Shown here piece after piece: positions 9,535-16,463 of a DNA stretch of 64,000 nucleotides. How positions within the stretch are numbered: position 1 is the stretch's first letter; every line of letters starts with the position of its first letter. The stretch lies in the NCBI RefSeq assembly GCF_019891175.1, contig NZ_CP072600.1, positions 2,480,001-2,544,000 on the forward strand. The letters run 5' to 3'. Source of the stretch: Leptothermofonsia sichuanensis E412. Its GTDB lineage: Bacteria > Cyanobacteriota > Cyanobacteriia > Leptolyngbyales > Leptolyngbyaceae. The translations under genes and the position numbers were made by a program. The notes below the pieces were generated by a model. That model made no database searches. It saw nothing but the letters and a program-made list of their open reading frames with translations, and was not told where the DNA came from.

Positions 9535-9992
9535 CCAGGGTTTGAGTTCGTTTTTTTCAGCGTTTGCCGCACGGTTTCATGCGAAATGCTCTCTACATAT
9601 CCCAACTCAACCAGTTGGTCTGCTAACAGGCGAACGCTCCATTTCCCTTGTCCTTCAGGAGTCTCGGCACACGCCAGCGCAATCAAATGCGCTTCTTGTT
9701 CGCCATCGAGTAAGCGGGGCTTGGTTCGACTTGGAGTTTGACGCCCTAAGGCAGCCTCTAAACTCTGTGCAACAAAGCGTTGCCGGACTCGTTCAATCGT
9801 AGATACCCTAATATCGAGTGCATCACTGATATCTTGATCCCGCCAACCGCCGCCTTCCTGGTTGATGTCAGCTTTCAGCAAAATTCGAGCATGATTGAGT
9901 TTATAAACGGATGTTTTTCCGGTTGTTGTCAGACTTTCTAAAGTCTCCCGCTCTTCACAGCTAAGGGCTACGATGTATCTCTTTTGGGGCAT
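9516..9992 (-). CDS. IS630-family transposase, HTH half (copy A)
   Basis: A 158-aa protein, MPQKRYIVALSCEERETLES at the start, with homeodomain-like helix-turn-helix regions (DISDALDIRVSTIERVRQRF and LLADQLVELGYVESISHETV). It joins the catalytic half by -1 frameshifting at the A-run near its end. The protein is identical to that of copy B at 27103-27579. Confidence 0.9.
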   Translation of the reverse strand: MPQKRYIVALSCEERETLESLTTTGKTSVYKLNHARILLKADINQEGGGWRDQDISDALDIRVSTIERVRQRFVAQSLEAALGRQTPSRTKPRLLDGEQEAHLIALACAETPEGQGKWSVRLLADQLVELGYVESISHETVRQTLKKTNSNPGCRNAG

Positions 9993-10043
9993 GGTTGGGG
10001 TAATGTTCTAGGTTTGTTGTTTTCCTTACGAAGAACTGGTTAG

Positions 10044-10364
10044 ATGGAGAAGTCAGTAGTTGCGGGAACTCAAGTTATGGTATTAGAACCAATTCACTGC
10101 CCTGTGTGTGATGGGATTGAGGTGATCAAACACGGCACAACACCAGACGGCAAACAGCGCTACTTTTGTCAAAACTCAGGATGCCATCGGCGCACCTTTA
10201 TTTTGCAATACACCTATCAAGGGTATCTGCCTGAAGTCAAGCAACAAATCAGCGATATGGCAATGAATGGGAGTGGGATTCGAGACACTGCCCGTGTCCT
10301 TCACATTAGTCCAACGACGGTGATTGAGGAATTAAAAAAAAAGATCGTCAACTCAAAGCCGTGA
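10044..10364 (+). CDS. IS1-family InsA-like protein
   Basis: A 106-aa protein with a zinc-ribbon (CPVCDGIEVIKHG...YFCQNSGC) followed by a helix-turn-helix (MAMNGSGIRDTARVLHISPT), the standard InsA layout. A run of nine A (10334-10342) near its end allows the -1 frameshift to InsB. The fused product would read EELKKKDRQLKAVNELKLAE. Confidence 0.92.
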   Translation: MEKSVVAGTQVMVLEPIHCPVCDGIEVIKHGTTPDGKQRYFCQNSGCHRRTFILQYTYQGYLPEVKQQISDMAMNGSGIRDTARVLHISPTTVIEELKKKIVNSKP

Positions 10365-10828
10365 ATGAACTCAAACTGGCTGAGTTGGAACCCGCTCAAA
10401 GCATCGTAAAGCTTTGCCAGTGGGAAGATACAGAGGCAGAAGCCGATGAAATGTGGAGTTTTGTCCAGTCTAAAGCCCAGCAACGTTGGTTATGGCATGC
10501 AATTGACCATCACAGTGGAAAAATATTAGCTTATGTGTTGGCGACGCATCAAGATGAAGCATTCCTCCAACTCAAAGCGTTATTAGAACCGTTTGGAATT
10601 ATGCAGTTTTACACAGATGGTTGGGGAACCTATGAGCGGCAGCTTGACCCAAGTCTTCATACCGTTGGCAAACAGAACACGCAGAAGATTGAGCGTAAGC
10701 ATTTGACTTTACGCACGCGCTTGAAGCGATTAGCTCGCAAAACTATTTGCTTTTCTAAGTCCATTCTGATGCATGACATTGTGATTGGGCTATTTATTAA
10801 CCGTTATGAGTTTGGTTTTGCTATCTAA
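10361..10828 (+). CDS. IS1-family InsB-like transposase
   Basis: A 155-aa catalytic part with DEMWSFVQSK, WHAIDHHSGK, FYTDGWGTYER and IERKHLTLRTRLKRLARKT, the conserved IS1 DDE blocks. It overlaps InsA by 4 nt and is normally made as a frameshifted InsAB'. Compared with copy 2 (23472-23855) it lacks three residues after CFSKS. Confidence 0.92.
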   Translation: MNELKLAELEPAQSIVKLCQWEDTEAEADEMWSFVQSKAQQRWLWHAIDHHSGKILAYVLATHQDEAFLQLKALLEPFGIMQFYTDGWGTYERQLDPSLHTVGKQNTQKIERKHLTLRTRLKRLARKTICFSKSILMHDIVIGLFINRYEFGFAI

Positions 10829-10871
10829 CCTAAAACAACAAGTCTAGAACACGACCTGCAGTGTAGTCAGG

Positions 10872-11008
10872 GGTGCCGAAGTTGAGTGAGAATTACCTGC
10901 CGAGATCCGTCATTGGGGTGCCGATGATTCCGGAGAATCCACTGCTGACCAAGGGTCATTTCGGTGCCGACGATTCCGGATACTTTGGTGCCGAAGACTC
11001 CGGAGAAT
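10872..11008. repeat. Short repeats GGTGCCGAxGAxTCCGGA
   Basis: Copies begin at 10872, 10917, 10963 and 10987; the last three share GGTGCCGANGANTCCGGA. Clusters like this occur at the ends of some insertion sequences as transposase-binding repeats. They adjoin the broken end of an IS3-type orfB, so they probably mark the end of a deleted element (inference). Confidence 0.6.
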
Positions 11009-11031
11009 CACCCGCCGCACATTCGTGAAAT

Positions 11032-11386
11032 TTTGCAACTTGATCTGGTCGCTCGATTGCTAAATCCATCACCAGGTTTGGATATCGCCGCAAGCTATGG
11101 TTGCTGTTGGTCGTCCGTTTCCGCCTCACAGGTTGCTTGCCAGCCAAGCCAAGCTCCCGCATCAGCCGCGCTACCCGTTTGGGGTTAATCTCCTGTTCTT
11201 GACGTTGTAGCATCGCCGTGATGCGACGATAGCCATAGGTCGGATGCTGCCCACAAAGCTTGACAATTGCCTCCTTGATCTCGGTCTCGTCTGGGGGGGC
11301 TGCGGTTGATAGTAGAACTGACTGCGCGGGTAGTTCAACACTTGGCACAGGGTTGCAATCGGATACTCCTGGCTCAACTGCATCAC
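11032..11386 (-). pseudogene. IS3-type OrfB remnant (N-terminal part, frameshifted)
   Basis: Two frames together encode the start of OrfB: MMQLSQEYPIATLCQVLNYP from 11386, then after a frameshift near 11300 EIKEAIVKLCGQHPTYGYRR and RLMRELGLAGKQPVRRKRTT. Homology stops at ERPDQV, just before the first catalytic Asp motif. Unrelated sequence follows. The integrase core is absent, so this is a dead remnant. Confidence 0.8.
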
Positions 11387-11688
11387 CGTCTCCCGTTTTT
11401 GTCTAGGCTCAAGTAGCTCGAGGCTTTTTTTGCAATCTCAAGCTGCACGGTCAACTGCCCCACCAACCGCTCCAACTCGGCGATCTTCTGTTCTTGCTCG
11501 CTGCCCGCTTCACCCCGCTCGAAAATGCTGGGTGCCTGCTCCAAGAATTCTTTGCGCCACCGATTCAGCACATTCGGGTTCAGCTTGTGCGCTCGGCACA
11601 GATCGCTCGATGTCTTTTCGCCACTCAGCACTTGTAGGACGACTTTTGCTTTGAACTCTGTGGTGTATTGACGACGGTTTGCTGCCAT
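11383..11688 (-). CDS. IS3-type OrfA (of a truncated element)
   Basis: A 101-aa OrfA with MAANRRQYTTEFKAKVVLQV and a leucine-zipper-like segment (IAELERLVGQLTVQLEIAKK). It is complete, but its partner orfB is truncated and frameshifted. The ATG of orfB overlaps its end by 4 nt. The protein probably has no transposition role now. Confidence 0.82.
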   Translation of the reverse strand: MAANRRQYTTEFKAKVVLQVLSGEKTSSDLCRAHKLNPNVLNRWRKEFLEQAPSIFERGEAGSEQEQKIAELERLVGQLTVQLEIAKKASSYLSLDKNGRR

Positions 11689-11825
11689 AATTGCCCCCTT
11701 TTAAGAACAAGGATACTACTCTTAGCCTCCTGTCCGAAAATCGGGGGTCATTTCAGAATATTATTCTGAACATCTGAACCTCAGAGTGATCTCTATAAAT
11801 GCTGCCCTAATCGAGAACTTACCCA

Positions 11826-11911
11826 GCCTAACGGTGGAGTGCAGCGGCGGCAGATAAACTCGAACTCCACACCAGTAGCTTGCGACCGTCCGCTGCCACG
11901 CAGTGTTATGC
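11826..11911 (-). repeat. attC-like imperfect inverted repeat 2
   Basis: On the minus strand it runs GCATAACACTGCGTGGCAGC ... to CCGTTAGGC. The right core GTTAGGC fits the integron GTTRRRY consensus exactly. The arms pair over about 25 nt with an extra unpaired base. The blocks GCGGCGGCAG and CGTCCGC match sites 1 and 3. It lies 80 bases upstream of the second DUF6888/DUF6887-like pair, oriented opposite to those genes. Confidence 0.5.
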
Positions 11912-11990
11912 CGCCACTTTCGCCTACCAATTCAGACTTTATCAGGTATGCTGTGGTCTGGTAACTATTTGCGTACTATTACGGGGTGGA

Positions 11991-12164
11991 ATGCACACTA
12001 CAGCACAAGCGTTAAAATGTTTTCAGCTTTGTTGTGACCTGACCAGCAAGTATTGCTCTATTGATCTGGTGACTTTGGATAAGCGAACTGGAAACGTAAT
12101 TATTTTGGCAAGAGAAGAAATTAATATTGAAATTGAGCCGAACGGAGAATGGAGGTTTGTATGA
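11991..12164 (+). CDS. DUF6888-like small protein (second module)
   Basis: I start this 57-aa protein at the ATG at 11991 (MHTTAQALKCFQLCCDLTSK), preceded by GGGGTGGA, rather than at the upstream ATG at 11880. It contains LVTLDKRTGNVIILAREEIN and ends EIEPNGEWRFV. It is homologous to the protein at 8347-8532 but well diverged. It overlaps the next gene by ATGA. Confidence 0.7.
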   Translation: MHTTAQALKCFQLCCDLTSKYCSIDLVTLDKRTGNVIILAREEINIEIEPNGEWRFV

Positions 12165-12379
12165 GCGTAAAACCAGACTTTGCCACCATGACTGCTCTTG
12201 AGCTTCGAGCTTACGTCTTGGCACACCGGGATGATGAAGAAGCTCTACAAGCCTATCTTGACAAGCTCCATATTGAGAATCCAAACTCACGAGTGTATAA
12301 GCCTGATGATGATGTAGCTGAAGCGATTGCAGAGTACTTAAAGGATAAGAGGATGTTTGAAAAGTTAGGGCTTGAGTAA
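12161..12379 (+). CDS. DUF6887-like small protein (second module)
   Basis: A 72-aa protein, MSVKPDFATMTALELRAYVL at the start, acidic, with NPNSRVYKPDDDVAEAIAEY in the second half. The ATG at 12161 is preferred over the one at 12149: GGAGG lies 7 nt upstream and the gene then overlaps the stop of the DUF6888-like gene by 4 nt. The pairing and overlap match the locus at 8105-8532. Function is unknown; an antitoxin-like role is a guess. Confidence 0.72.
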   Translation: MSVKPDFATMTALELRAYVLAHRDDEEALQAYLDKLHIENPNSRVYKPDDDVAEAIAEYLKDKRMFEKLGLE

Positions 12380-12381
12380 AA

Positions 12382-12433
12382 AAGCTCACTCCGTGTAGGT
12401 TGCAGATAGATGTCAGCAACGCCGGAGTGAGGC
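12382..12433 (+). promoter_or_regulatory. Hairpin that hides the IS5 transposase ribosome site
   Basis: TCACTCCG (12384-12391) is complementary to CGGAGTGA (12422-12429). The right arm contains the GGAGTGAGG ribosome-binding site 3 nt before the transposase ATG. A transcript entering from outside could fold and block translation, a control known for several insertion sequences. No experiment supports it here. Confidence 0.4.
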
Positions 12434-12434
12434 T

Positions 12435-13226
12435 ATGAGTAAAGACTACCCCAGCAACTTAACCCGAGACCAGTACGACCTGCTGAGTGATTTACTGCCT
12501 GCTGCCAAGCCCGGTGGCCGTCCCCGAAGCGTGGATTTGTGGGAGATTCTCAACGCCATCCTGTATTGGTTGGTTGAGGGGGTACGATGGCGGGTGTTAC
12601 CGGGAGACTTTCCGCCGTGGCAGACGGTGTACACCTACTTTCGAACCTGGCGCAAGGAGGGCACCTGGATTAGGGTTCATGACCGTCTCCGAGAATCGGT
12701 GCGCATCGAGCAAGACCGCCATGCTCAACCCTCAGAAGCCATCATGGATAGCCAAAGCGTGAAAAGCGCCGCCATGGTTCATCAGGCGGTGGGCTACGAT
12801 GCCGGCCAACAAATCAAAGGTCGCAAACGGTTCATGACCGTCGATACACTGGAACTGATATTGCGGGTGCTCGTCACCGCCGCCAGTGTGCCCGAACGGA
12901 AGGGCGGTAAGCAAGTGCTGACTCGGGTGAAGGAGATGGGAGCCGCCCTGGCCAGATTGAACCTAATTTGGGCGGATGGGGGCTTTGATGGCCCTGCCTT
13001 CATGATGTGGGTGATGGATACTTGTCGTTGGATCGTCGAGGTGGTGCTTCGACCGAAGCAGACCAAAGGGTTTGTTGTGCTGAAGAAACGCTGGGTGGTC
13101 GAGCGCACCTTTGGTTGGTTGATAAGATGTCGACGCTTGGTGCGAGACTACGAACGGTTGCCAGAAACGTCGGAAACCCTCATTTACCTCGCTATGATCC
13201 GTATCATGGTCAGGCGATTAGCATAA
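12435..13226 (+). CDS. IS5-family transposase (intact)
   Basis: A 263-aa DDE transposase with an N-terminal DUF4096-like region (LTRDQYDLLSDLLPAAKPGG and VEGVRWRVLPGDFPPWQTVY), DSQSVKSA with the first Asp, LIWADGGFDG with the second, and KKRWVVERTFGWLIRCRRLV with the Glu. Length and motifs are those of a full IS5-group protein in one frame. A terminal-repeat-like GGGTGTTTGAAAAGTCTGA (minus strand) is seen downstream at 13239-13258. I found no matching left end, so the element borders are not assigned. Confidence 0.92.
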   Translation: MSKDYPSNLTRDQYDLLSDLLPAAKPGGRPRSVDLWEILNAILYWLVEGVRWRVLPGDFPPWQTVYTYFRTWRKEGTWIRVHDRLRESVRIEQDRHAQPSEAIMDSQSVKSAAMVHQAVGYDAGQQIKGRKRFMTVDTLELILRVLVTAASVPERKGGKQVLTRVKEMGAALARLNLIWADGGFDGPAFMMWVMDTCRWIVEVVLRPKQTKGFVVLKKRWVVERTFGWLIRCRRLVRDYERLPETSETLIYLAMIRIMVRRLA

Positions 13227-13275
13227 TTTTTGACCCCGTCAGACTTTTCAAACACCCTCTTAGGGAATTCTGAGC

Positions 13276-13322
13276 GAACGATCGCCCTTTGTGCCCTTTG
13301 TGCCTTCGTGGTTATTTCTACA
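13276..13322. repeat. Dispersed repeat CTTTGTGCCTTCGTGGTTATTTCT
   Basis: A low-copy intergenic sequence based on CTTTGTG units followed by CCTTCGTGGTTA. Related copies are at 21678-21720, 47765-47800 (reverse) and 60960-61013. It has no coding potential of its own. Function is unknown. Confidence 0.6.
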
Positions 13323-13519
13323 CTCAAAATTGTGGTTAACCCATTTGGGAATTGCCCTAATGAGCTTTATAAGCTCTCAGTTTGAAGCGAGTCTACCAGG
13401 AATGGACTGGCAAAATTTGGTTAACAGTATCAAAAACGGTCGTATCGTCCAGGCGTTCCTGATAGGATTCAGGAAAATTTCCATGCATCGCACTCAACTT
13501 GTAAGAGTGGAGACATCTT

Positions 13520-15001
13520 ATGGAGCTTGAACAGCATCAGGGTTTAGCACAGGATCAGGAACGATGTCTGGCACAGTTAAACCGGGCAATTCAGCAACTT
13601 GGAGGCAAAGCGGATCCTGTTCGAGTGGCACGAACCGCTGAGGTCATCATTCAAACCATGACCGGTCCCTGGCGCTACTTTCACACGCCTGAACATATTT
13701 TTGAGGTGGGTGAAAAAGGAGATGCCATCGAAGTGCTGGCAGCTCTATTTCATGACCTGGTCTATGTTCAGGTTGACCAGGGGGTCAGTGTCAATATCAG
13801 CGCCTATATTTCTCCGTTTGTAAAGGAAGTGAACGGACACTTGATGATTCGCGATCGCCTGGAGTTACCCAGCGATCCCATGTTTGAGATGGTGACCCAG
13901 ATCTTTGGGTTGACAGTAGGTCAGGAATTAGTGCCCACTGCCGGACAAAATGAATACCTCAGTGCGCTGATCGCGGCTAAATGTCTGGAACACTGTCTGC
14001 CACCGGATGTGATTGCCCAAATTGTGGCTTGCATCGAAGCAACCATTCCATTCCGGGGTAAATCGGAAGCGGGATTGAGTGCCAGCGATCGCCTTTATGG
14101 GCGGCTATTGCAGACCAGTCAGATGTTTGGCTTTAGTTGGAGCGAGGATGAAATAGCAATCATCGTTAAGCGATCGGTCCGGCTGGCAAATCGCGATGTG
14201 GAAAACTTCGCCTATCCTTCCTCTGCCGATTTTCTCAATAACACCTGGAACCTGTTACCCGAAACCAATCATGACCTGGCAAATTTCAACTCCTACACGG
14301 TGAACGGGTATCGAGACTCGCTCAAGAAAATGGAGGGCTTCATGCATTTCCTGAAGCCTGACCTCGTATTCCAGCGATTTCAAGATGAACCGGATGAAAT
14401 GACTTACCAGGGGCTAATCGCTCGTACCGGCAAAAATCTGGAAGTTGCACGGCTTTACCTGGGCAGTAAATTACTGTCAATTGCTGTGATCGAAGCCCTT
14501 TCCTGGCGCGTTGGGCGGGAAATTCCACTGGCAACCATGATGGGAGAGTTACCCTTCCGGGGATCGGCGGCGGCTCAACTGGAAAATTATCTACCCAGTC
14601 TTGCAGCCATTCCCCATCCCCCAGAAACAGAGTTAGAGTGGGAAGTTTTGGGATTGCTGGAAAAGGGACGGAGTGAGTCCTCTACCTATGACATTAAAAA
14701 CTCCCCCGTTGCCACCTTCATGATCAAATCAATTGGTTTTAATGAAGCCCGTCGCCTTTTGATCCAGGCAAAGGAATTCTTTAACCAGGCAGATGCGGCG
14801 CGTAAGTCAGCCGATGCCGCCTGGAAAGCTATGGATACCCCCCGGCAGGCACAGGAATACTATAACGGTGTACAGGCCGCTGAGGATTTTTTGGCTAAAT
14901 GCGATCGCGCCGTGATTGAAACGATTACCAATGGCGTCCTTTATGTTTTTGAGAGCCGCAAAACTGCTATGCGTGGGCTTAATTTTCCAAGTAAGGTGTA
15001 G
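13520..15001 (+). CDS. HD-domain phosphohydrolase-like protein
   Basis: A 493-aa soluble protein. An HD signature is visible: H55 and H59 in RYFHTPEHIFEV, and H78-D79 in AALFHDLVYV, the pattern of metal-dependent phosphohydrolases. The rest is helical and of no family I recognise, with an Ala-rich helical stretch (AKEFFNQADAARKSADAAWK) near the C-terminus. GGAG lies 8 nt before the ATG. It stands alone, with a 205-nt gap to the next gene. Substrate is unknown; the length exceeds simple HD hydrolases by about 250 residues. Confidence 0.8.
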   Translation: MELEQHQGLAQDQERCLAQLNRAIQQLGGKADPVRVARTAEVIIQTMTGPWRYFHTPEHIFEVGEKGDAIEVLAALFHDLVYVQVDQGVSVNISAYISPFVKEVNGHLMIRDRLELPSDPMFEMVTQIFGLTVGQELVPTAGQNEYLSALIAAKCLEHCLPPDVIAQIVACIEATIPFRGKSEAGLSASDRLYGRLLQTSQMFGFSWSEDEIAIIVKRSVRLANRDVENFAYPSSADFLNNTWNLLPETNHDLANFNSYTVNGYRDSLKKMEGFMHFLKPDLVFQRFQDEPDEMTYQGLIARTGKNLEVARLYLGSKLLSIAVIEALSWRVGREIPLATMMGELPFRGSAAAQLENYLPSLAAIPHPPETELEWEVLGLLEKGRSESSTYDIKNSPVATFMIKSIGFNEARRLLIQAKEFFNQADAARKSADAAWKAMDTPRQAQEYYNGVQAAEDFLAKCDRAVIETITNGVLYVFESRKTAMRGLNFPSKV

Positions 15002-15206
15002 TAGCCGGGCAAAATCCCCCATTTTGGAAAACTAATTCCCAGGACATTGACAGGCAAAGACTTGATGTCCAGCCATCGCAGCTTCCAGGATTGCAATACC
15101 AGGATTGCAATATATGTAGAAAAGCTTCCCAGTTTTTCATGAATAAAACGCTAGATATAGCGTAAACTCTCAAGCGGAGGACAGCATAGGCGGAATATTC
15201 GTTAGG

Positions 15207-16367
15207 ATGAAACAGCAGTACGCATTCAAGTCTATGGCACGGACGGGTATTGGAATCCGCACAGCAATGGTCCGGTCTGAGCGCATTGCGGGTCAGATCC
15301 ATGTCTATGATGGTGCGGGGAAAGGAAAATCCCAGGCGGCGTTGGGGGTTGTGTTACGCTCAATTGGGCTGGGAATTCACTCTGACTGGCAAACCCGTGT
15401 TTTGTTACTACGCTTCCTGAAGGGACCAGGGCGCACCTACGACGAAGACGCCGCCATTGAGGCTCTACAGCTTGGGTTTCCTCACCTGATTGACCAGGTT
15501 CGGACTGGCAGGGCTGAGTTTTTTGGCCCAGGAGATGTGACCCGATTCGACAAAATGGAAGCCCAACGGGGTTGGGATGTGGCCAAGGGGGCGATCGCCT
15601 CCGGCCTGTACTCCGTTGTCGTCCTGGATGAGCTGAACCCGGTCATGGATCTTGGACTGCTGCCTGTCGATGAAGTGATCAATACGCTCAAACGCAAACC
15701 AGAGCAAATGGAAATCATTGCCACGGGACGTGCGGCTCCTCAAGCATTGCTTGATATTGCTGATTTGCATTCTGAAATGCGTCCCCATTACCATCCATCG
15801 GCCAAAGAACAGGGGATTGAAGGCATTGAGATTTATACGGGAGCCGGTAAGGGCAAGTCAACCAGCGCTTTGGGCAAAGCGCTACAGGCAATTGGGAAAG
15901 GCATCAGCCAGGATAAGTCCCACCGGGTGCTAATTATGCAATGGCTCAAAGGGGGTACAGGGTATACGGAAGATGCAGCAATTGCGGCTCTGAGCCAAAG
16001 TTATCCCAACCTGGTCGATCACCAGCGGTGTGGGCGAGATGCCATTGTCTGGCGTGGACAGCAACAAGATCTGGATTATGTGGAAGCGGAACGGGGATGG
16101 GAGATTGCCAAAGCCGCGATCGCCTCCGGGCTTTATAAAACCATTATCCTGGACGAATTGAATCCCACCGTTGACCTGGAACTACTACCAGAAGAACCAA
16201 TTGTCCAGGCACTTTTACGCAAGCCGCGAGACACCGAGGTAATCATCACCGGACGGTGTAAAAACCCCCCAGCCTATTTTGATCTTGCCAGCATCCACTC
16301 TGAAATGATCTGTCATAAACACTATGCAGAAAAGGGAATAGACCTCAAGCGGGGGGTGGATTTTTAG
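15207..16367 (+). CDS. Tandem CobA/CobO-like P-loop protein (duplicated domain)
   Basis: A 386-aa protein made of two copies of the corrinoid adenosyltransferase (CobA/CobO/BtuR) fold. Each has a P-loop (GAGKGKS at 36-42 and near 213-219), a VVLDELNPVMDLGLL / IILDELNPTVDLELL block, and a TGR...HSEM end. Single-domain enzymes are about 200 aa and adenosylate cob(I)yrinic acid a,c-diamide. Whether the fused form does this is unknown. The ATG at 15207 is the first in frame; the region upstream is AT-rich. Confidence 0.82.
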   Translation: MKQQYAFKSMARTGIGIRTAMVRSERIAGQIHVYDGAGKGKSQAALGVVLRSIGLGIHSDWQTRVLLLRFLKGPGRTYDEDAAIEALQLGFPHLIDQVRTGRAEFFGPGDVTRFDKMEAQRGWDVAKGAIASGLYSVVVLDELNPVMDLGLLPVDEVINTLKRKPEQMEIIATGRAAPQALLDIADLHSEMRPHYHPSAKEQGIEGIEIYTGAGKGKSTSALGKALQAIGKGISQDKSHRVLIMQWLKGGTGYTEDAAIAALSQSYPNLVDHQRCGRDAIVWRGQQQDLDYVEAERGWEIAKAAIASGLYKTIILDELNPTVDLELLPEEPIVQALLRKPRDTEVIITGRCKNPPAYFDLASIHSEMICHKHYAEKGIDLKRGVDF

Positions 16368-16396
16368 GTAGTTCTCCAGCCATGGGCAAATTGGAA

Positions 16397-16448
16397 CATC
16401 CCAGCCTGACCCTGACACAGAAAACACTGGCATGTCAGCACTGGGATG
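16397..16448. terminator. Inverted repeat between convergent genes
   Basis: CATCCCAG (16397-16404) pairs with CTGGGATG (16441-16448), with an inner CTGACA/TGTCAG pair. It lies between two converging stop codons, as a two-way terminator would. There is no T-run, so the call is tentative. Confidence 0.4.
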
Positions 16449-16463
16449 CCCTCTTCCCGGTTT

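Larger units (their letters stand above)
8843..10007 (-). mobile_element. IS630-type element, copy A (second family), one end lost
   Basis: One terminus is visible: CTAGTAGCTTGTCAAGAAAG from 8843, the same as the right end of the copy at 27031-28250. The upstream end diverges from the other copy 9 nt before the start codon, where an IS1 element abuts. That terminal inverted repeat is therefore missing. The coding part matches the other copy almost perfectly. Confidence 0.82.
10005..10850 (+). mobile_element. IS1-family element, copy 1
   Basis: Two overlapping frames (InsA, InsB) are flanked by inverted ends GTTCTAGGTTTGTTGTTTT (left) and the complement of GTTCTAGACTTGTTGTTTT (right, ending near 10850). 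No convincing direct target repeat was found. The left end directly abuts the coding start side of the IS630-type copy A, which explains that element's missing terminus. Confidence 0.85.

Noticed and set aside
1-13300. Prophage or integrated plasmid
   Set aside because: No structural phage, replication or conjugation genes were seen; the region is defence and insertion-sequence genes only.
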